64,000 nt of DNA from Epiperipatus broadwayi (Eukaryota > Onychophora > Udeonychophora > Euonychophora > Peripatidae). The DNA lies in the NCBI GenBank assembly GCA_028023455.1, contig JAQFVV010012476.1, positions 4,607,055-4,671,054 on the forward strand. Direction: 5' to 3'. Below, piece after piece: positions 58,590 through 64,000 of this stretch. Within the stretch, counting starts at the first letter, position 1. Each line of letters begins with the position of its first letter. The notes beneath the pieces were generated by a model that searched no databases, was not told where the DNA came from, and worked only from the letters and a program-made list of their open reading frames with translations. A program made the translations under genes and the position numbers.

Positions 58590-59450
58590 ATAAATAAATA
58601 ATGTATTATTCATTTTATGGTCAGCTATATGTTTTTTCACATGGTAGTTACTCTGGTTTTTAGTCTTGTGAAAATGTATAATAAATATAGTATTATATAA
58701 GCTTTTTAAATATAAATATAAGAAAAAAAAAATATCTTCAAATAAAGTATTAAAAGTAATAATACTAGATAGTGTTAAATTTTATAATAAATGACCAAAG
58801 TCATATTTTAAAATAATTATGGATTATATAATGGCTTTGTTAAAAGTGATTTAAATTTATGAATAACTAATAAATTATATAAAGTGGATTAAAACTGTTT
58901 CTTTTATCAAATATTAAAAAAATGTATGTTTAAAATTATATTGGCAGGAATAAATTGCAAAAGACCTCAATTTTGTATACCAGGGTTAAAACATATAGAT
59001 CTTGAATGTTTAATTGAATAATCTAAATTTTGGTTTAACTAAATAAATTAAAAATAAAGTAATTAAAATATTAAATTTGTTTTTGAATTTAAACTTGCAT
59101 TTTGAGATAAGAGATTCAAAAAAACAATATAAAACTACAAACAATTAAATAGTTATCATATTTTGAAAATTCGATTAATTAAATAATTATAGTGTTTTGA
59201 AAATTTGTGTAATTAAAATAAAATTTAGGTGATCAAAGGTGATATAAATGATATTATATATATCTTGAATAAAATATTTCTATGTATTGTTATTATAATA
59301 AAGAATAGAAATGAGAAGAGTATATCCATGTAAACAGATATAACTTTTAGCTTTTGACATTGCCTGGAAATTATCAATTACTACTACTTGACAATCTCTC
59401 TGAGGCTAAATGCATTTTTTCCTTTAACTTATAATAGCTCTTTTGTTGCA
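58590..59450. other. AT-rich DNA without recognisable genes
   Basis: Nothing recognised apart from simple A/T-rich sequence. Confidence 0.45.
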
Positions 59451-59459
59451 AGTCATAAA

Positions 59460-59712
59460 CATATACATAATATATATATATATATATATGGGATTTGAAC
59501 ACAGAACTCTTTTGTTTGGAAGTCATAAACATATATATAATATATGGGATTTGAACATATATTTTTAAGCTTTCTTCAGCCATCCACTCTATCTCATACA
59601 ACCAATACACATGACCACACATGTGAAAAAGATAAATTATCTCCGATATACATATTTCATGCTGAACCAGCACTCATCAGTTGATAGAGATCATCATCTC
59701 CCACACATATAT
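59460..59712 (-). repeat. SINE-like repeat, partly duplicated, plus R-B fragment
   Basis: The minus strand of 59500-59625 reads CATGTGTGGTCATGTGTATT, GGTTGTATGAGATAGAGTGG, then ATGTTCAAATCCCATATA, matching 45922-46010. An inner piece (GGGATTTGAACA and AGTCATAAACATATA) is duplicated at 59440-59550. 59640-59710 matches the R-B family (CATGCTGAACCAGCACTCAT). Confidence 0.6.
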
Positions 59713-59852
59713 ATAATCAGTGCTCAGATTATGTTAAGATAGTAAATCTTCAAATTTTAATGGACATGATTCAATGTACTTCACTCTCCAACTCTTCAAT
59801 CATCCATACCATTCAAAATCTCTAAGTATATGAATTATGCTTGTATTTCAAA

Positions 59853-59857
<5 letters not shown>

Positions 59858-59909
<52 letters not shown>
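59858..59909. repeat. (TA)n microsatellite
   Basis: Uninterrupted TA run of about 52 bp. Confidence 0.97.
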
Positions 59910-59914
<5 letters not shown>

Positions 59915-60639
59915 CTGAAAATATTTAAGCTGTGAATATCAATACCCTGCTTTTGTAAAATTTGTCTTGTAAATATAAAATAAATAAATATACACTTGCC
60001 TTTCAAGTTGTAATAATGATATCAATTTTGACAAATATAATATTGATTAGGAAAAAAATTAAAAATACATTCAAATGATTTTTAGTACATTCTATATCAA
60101 ATATGTGCCTATAACATTGCAGCTGTATAATGTACAATAACAGAATGGTACTCATTGATATTTTTTTTGTCTAAACAGTTGTATCATATATGTAAAAGAT
60201 TTAAAAATACCTGCCAACCAAACTAAAACAATGAGTAAGAAATAGGTACACTTTACCTTTTTCTATTTTATCTTAAAATAAGCATGTGCACAATATATGT
60301 AATCATAAACATATTATTTTTAATTTGTTAATGTCATTTTGAAAACATATCATTAGATAAACTTGCAAATGTTTTTATAATCATCTCTTCCTTATTTCAT
60401 GAATATTTAATCTTATATTACTGGTTTAAACCCAGTACTTGTATGTGTGTGTTAAATGAACATACATTGAAAATAAATAGATAGCACTTAACATGCTTTT
60501 ATTGATGAATAATCATTAGGAACGCTATCTATTTTAAAATTCAAGAAGCACTATAAACATTTTTTTATTCACAAACAACTACCAAAGTTAATTGAAACAA
60601 AAGGATGATATATATATATTGTGTGTGTGTTTGTGTGTT

Positions 60640-60715
60640 TTATTGATTTCAACAAGGCATTTGATTTTGTTAATCATATCCATATTCAGTAATGTTTCTT
60701 TGAAATTAATTGACT
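60640..60715 (+). pseudogene. Short LINE reverse transcriptase motif
   Basis: The plus strand reads FIDFNKAFDFVNHIHIQ, the RT block A pattern (xDFxKAFDxVxH) of non-LTR retrotransposons. Only about 75 bp is recognisable and the flanks are not. Confidence 0.5.
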
Positions 60716-61103
60716 GTCCACTAAAATATATTTATATAAAATAAAATAAAATGAAATACTATTCTTACAAATGAAAATTGAAGGTATGTAAAATGTAAAC
60801 AGTTGGTAAACAAGAATGCATATTAATCCTAATTTTCATTTCAATTTTTATAACAGTGATCTTTTCAGAATTTTTTTTTTGGTGATTTCATGATGCACAC
60901 ATCAAAATACAGTATGGAGTTCATTGTAAAACTTTTAATTTGAATCAATTAAAACCAAAGAAATAGAAATTCATATTTACTTTTCCAGGTAGTTGGGTTA
61001 TCATTGCCAGTTCAAAAAATAATCTATGGAATGTTTTAAACACTTTGTGTTTGTCTGAAAGTTGTGAAGATAATATTGTTACTCTTGTTTAATTTGTAGG
61101 ATT

Positions 61104-61457
61104 ATTTCCATCATCTAATATCAAGTGTTAAATGTTTCTAGAATAATTCAAACTTTACACTTTTCAAATACATTTCACTATTAGTAAGAATACATAGATT
61201 AGTAAATAACACAATGTTTTGACAAACTACGGCTGGCAGTTTAGAACATTGCCTTCAATTCAGTACTTATGAATACAAAAGTCTCAGGTTTAAATACCAG
61301 GCTAATACTGCCATTGGTTAAGCCAGAAATGCCCAAAATAATACAGCTCAAACATTTTGTTATATTCTAACCTGCATATTATTACTAAGAGTTGAACTTA
61401 TTGGCAACATTTAAATAATGTTCTAAAGACATTCAATGTTTAATATTAGATGATGGA
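61104..61457. repeat. R-A family element with a tRNA-like core
   Basis: Ends TATTTCCATCATCTAATAT and TATTAGATGATGGAAATA. It contains CTGGCAGTTTAGAACATTGC and CTCAGGTTTAAATACCAG, then TTATTACTAAGAGTTGAACT. 354 bp, with the same architecture as 25860-26142. Confidence 0.72.
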
Positions 61458-61584
61458 AATAGTTTGACATATAACTACAAATATATGCACTTTGGTTAAG
61501 TAATTAATGTGCAAAAACATCAAATCATTTATTAATCAGTAGTGACAAACAATCTTCAGCAAGTATCGTTATCATCACACAGAG

Positions 61585-61890
61585 GCTAAACTCTCAATAT
61601 AGCAGTACCACTAATGCAAGCCAGAGTAATCAATGGATACAAGCATGAGAAATCAGGATCATGTGCTATCATTATCACCTTGAGAATGTAAACCAAATTT
61701 AAGTATTTTGGTATATTTTTACAAAGAAAGGTGAACTTGGATATTAACAAGTTAAAAAATAGGACTTTTCATCACACTAATGTACCAAACAAGGCAAAAC
61801 TCTCCATACAGCAGTGCCACCCTGTGCCAACCAGAGTAATTATGGGTGCTAGTATAAGAGATGGTGATCATGTAATGCTTAATAATGTAA
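61585..61890. repeat. Two CTCTCCATA MITE arms flanking a LINE scrap
   Basis: Arms at 61590-61640 (CTCTCAATATAGCAGTACCA) and 61795-61865 (GCAAAACTCTCCATACAGCA), both in the same orientation. The second is followed by GATGGTGATCATGTAATG. Between them, 61690-61790 reads TKFKYFGIFLQRKVNLDIN, an RT thumb-like relic related to 37940-38000. Confidence 0.6.
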
Positions 61891-62012
61891 CTACTGAAAG
61901 TTGTTTAATTGTACATAGAACTGTTTTTTAATTTAATTTATTATATGGAAGGAGATTTAACATAATAAAGATAGGAAAATTTTGTTATTTAAAGATGCTC
62001 ATTTAAAATTTT

Positions 62013-62648
62013 AAGATCATATCCAGTAAGTGGAAGAGCACATTGATAGGAGCATATTGATAGTTTTATAGATATAATAAACACCTCCCTACTTCCCCAT
62101 TTCTTTTTAAATTCATTTAAATAAGGATATAATAAAAGACAAATGCCCCCCAATATGCATTTCATGCTGAACCAACACTCATCAGTTGGCCGAGGTCACT
62201 ATCTCTCATATATATCTTTATTATATGAAAAGTATTTATCTAGAGTAAATTGCCAACTGATGAGTTCTGGTTCAGCACAAAATGCATCTTGGGGTCATTT
62301 GTCTTTTATTATATCTTTATTTAAATGAATTTAAAAAGAATGGGGAAGTATGGAGATGTTTATTATATCTATAAGATATTACACATGGGAAAGAGAATGG
62401 TTAATAACTCTGTGTGTGTAAAATAATTTTAAAGAAATCAGATATATTAATCTTTAACTGAGGATTAATGTTTATATCTGTGCTAGAGATAATCTCTAGC
62501 TTAGAAAATTATATGATCATTATTGTATTTATCTGAAATGAATGGTGTCAAAGTTGTGAGTTGAGGAAGTTTGACAGTGGTAAATGAAAATGTAACAATT
62601 GGTAGTTTTATATCAATATGATCTTCCACTTACTGGATATCATATTAT
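62013..62648. repeat. Large palindromic element containing R-B sequence
   Basis: Outer ends ATATCCAGTAAGTGGAAGA and GATCTTCCACTTACTGGATA are inverted. Inwards, GATATAATAAACACCTCCC faces GGAGATGTTTATTATATC, and ATATAATAAAAGACAAATG faces CATTTGTCTTTTATTATAT. The centre, near 62230, carries ATGCTGAACCAACACTCATC and its inverse GATGAGTTCTGGTTCAGCA, which is R-B family sequence. Confidence 0.78.
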
Positions 62649-63386
62649 TAAAGCCACCATTGTAAAATCGCATCTACCTTGAAGTGAAATATGAAAAATT
62701 AATGAACAATAATAGAAATATATTTTATTAGTATACTTGAGCATAGTTTTAAAACATGGGAGAGGCCATACACCATTTATATTCTTAAGATTATCTCAAA
62801 AACATTCTAAATGCACTATTTTAAGAATGTATTTGAGAATTGTTTTGTAATTTGTATTGCTTTAATTGGAAAGATATAATTGAAGATAAATTCCAATTAG
62901 ATGAGTTATTGAAGTCTTTCAGAAAGAAAAGCTTGTTGTGCAAGCCATTATAAGATGACATAGCAAATTATTATATAAAGATTAATAATTGACCACTATA
63001 TTCTGCACATAAATTTATTTATATTTCACATATTGGTTTGTATAGTCATCACAAAGCTTATTTCTAATATATCATCATAATTACTGGTAAAGATGACTGT
63101 GCCATTCTAACATAATTGGTAAATGTTCATACCTTTGTAATGAAGGTTGAGATTGCTTAATTAACCCAAAATATATTTTTAATGTAAGAGGATTGATCAG
63201 TCATTTATTATTAAATTGTAATTAATATTTACATAGATTTACATATCAGCCATGGAATGCACTAAAATATACCTATAGTTTATTTTCATATAAGTTAGAG
63301 GCATTTAAGATTTATTATATACTATCATCAAAAGTGAAAATAAACTTAACCGATTATTATACATTTTTTTTACAAATCAAAAATAA

Positions 63387-63564
63387 ATAATAGTTTAAAC
63401 AGGCTTTAGCCTGTACTCAATGCACTCATGGTTTGGAAGGTTCTCCCTCTATCGGGAAAATATGCTTGATTATTGCAAATTTTAAAGCACATTAAGTACA
63501 GGCTAAAGACTGTTTAAACTATTTACAAATGCTCTCTGTGCACTCAATAAATTAATTACTACTT
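63387..63564. mobile_element. Short relative of the 49.75-kb foldback element
   Basis: 178 bp bounded by TCAAAAATAA at 63377-63386 and 63565-63574. It has AGTTTAAACAGGCTTTAGCC and GGCTAAAGACTGTTTAAACT as inverted ends, GGAAGGTTCTCCCTCTATCG and CAAATTTTAAAGCACATTAA internally, and the same unpaired right tail (CTCTCTGTGCACTCAATAAA) as the element at 49752. Confidence 0.75.
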
Positions 63565-63628
63565 TTCAAAAATAATGTAAAATATCATTATACTATATAT
63601 ATATATATATATATATTGTATGTGTATA

Positions 63629-63845
63629 GAAATATTGAATATGTGGAGTTATCCATTTGAATGAACTTAATTAGAAAGCACATAACCTAAAACAACTGCC
63701 CCCATGGGTTAAAGTAAACTGAGGCCTCCTTTTGAACACAATCAGCATGATAGTTTACATTAAGCCTTGGCTTGGAGTATTTCTAGGTTTATGTGCTTTC
63801 TAATTAAGTTAATTTAAATAGATAACTCAACACATTCAATATTTC
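63629..63845. repeat. MITE-like element with about 65-bp inverted ends
   Basis: GAAATATTGAATATGTGGAG, then ACTTAATTAGAAAGCACATA at the left, and TATGTGCTTTCTAATTAAGT, then CACATTCAATATTTC at the right. The interior of about 85 bp is GC-richer and non-coding. A TA run (63594-63616) lies just outside. Confidence 0.78.
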
Positions 63846-64000
63846 CATCTAAAACATCCATTAAAAATATTGTATTATTTATATTTAAGTGTATGGAAAT
63901 TTCAGATATATTTTATTATTATGATTTTTCTGTAATTAAATGTAACAGATATTTCCATATATTTAAATATATATCAACCATATAATCTGTTAAAATTTAT

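Overview
This window looks like AT-rich, gene-poor intergenic or intronic DNA from an animal, probably an invertebrate. I found no intact host protein-coding gene and no rRNA, tRNA or CRISPR array. The TE mixture (Penelope-like elements, an esterase-type LINE, RTE-like LINE tails, hAT and Merlin DNA transposons, a very short tRNA-derived SINE, many palindromic MITE-like elements) fits invertebrates such as molluscs, possibly a cephalopod, but the species guess is weak. Nearly every coding-looking stretch is a decayed transposon gene.

Layout. 1-4.4 kb: an antisense LINE split by a palindromic Penelope-like element (13-bp target duplication), itself split by a 2.16-kb TG...CA sequence that looks like a solo LTR. 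4.4-8 kb: a diverged MITE and AT-rich DNA. 8-12.4 kb: a Penelope-like relic with inverted ends, invaded by a SINE and by a Merlin/ISXO2-like transposon that carries another SINE. 13.7-14.0 kb: an RTE-like tail. 14.45-18.5 kb: the longest LINE copy, with SGNH esterase, endonuclease, reverse transcriptase and zinc-finger regions, broken by several stops and frameshifts. 18.7-24.1 kb: a hairpin and two hAT-like elements, one carrying a SINE with a 20-bp target duplication, the other a palindromic minisatellite.

24-44 kb: AT-rich DNA, more Penelope-like fragments (29.4-30.7, 33.7-34.0, 35.4-36.5 kb), a 239-bp GATA array, inverted-repeat elements and two related LINE 3' tails (39.6-40.1 and 43.2-43.8 kb). 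The interval 40.43-43.05 kb is the least repeat-like part and the best place to look for a host exon. 44-64 kb: MITE copies, a SINE tandem dimer (46.7 kb), a 235-bp tandem duplication (48.7 kb), a 0.67-kb foldback element (49.75 kb), an RTE-like tail (52 kb), a rearranged LINE (57-58.4 kb) and several further palindromic elements.

The genes do not form a pathway. What can be read is the order in which mobile elements inserted into each other, mostly from target-site duplications, which is direct sequence evidence. Family names rest on motifs recognised by eye. No database search was possible.
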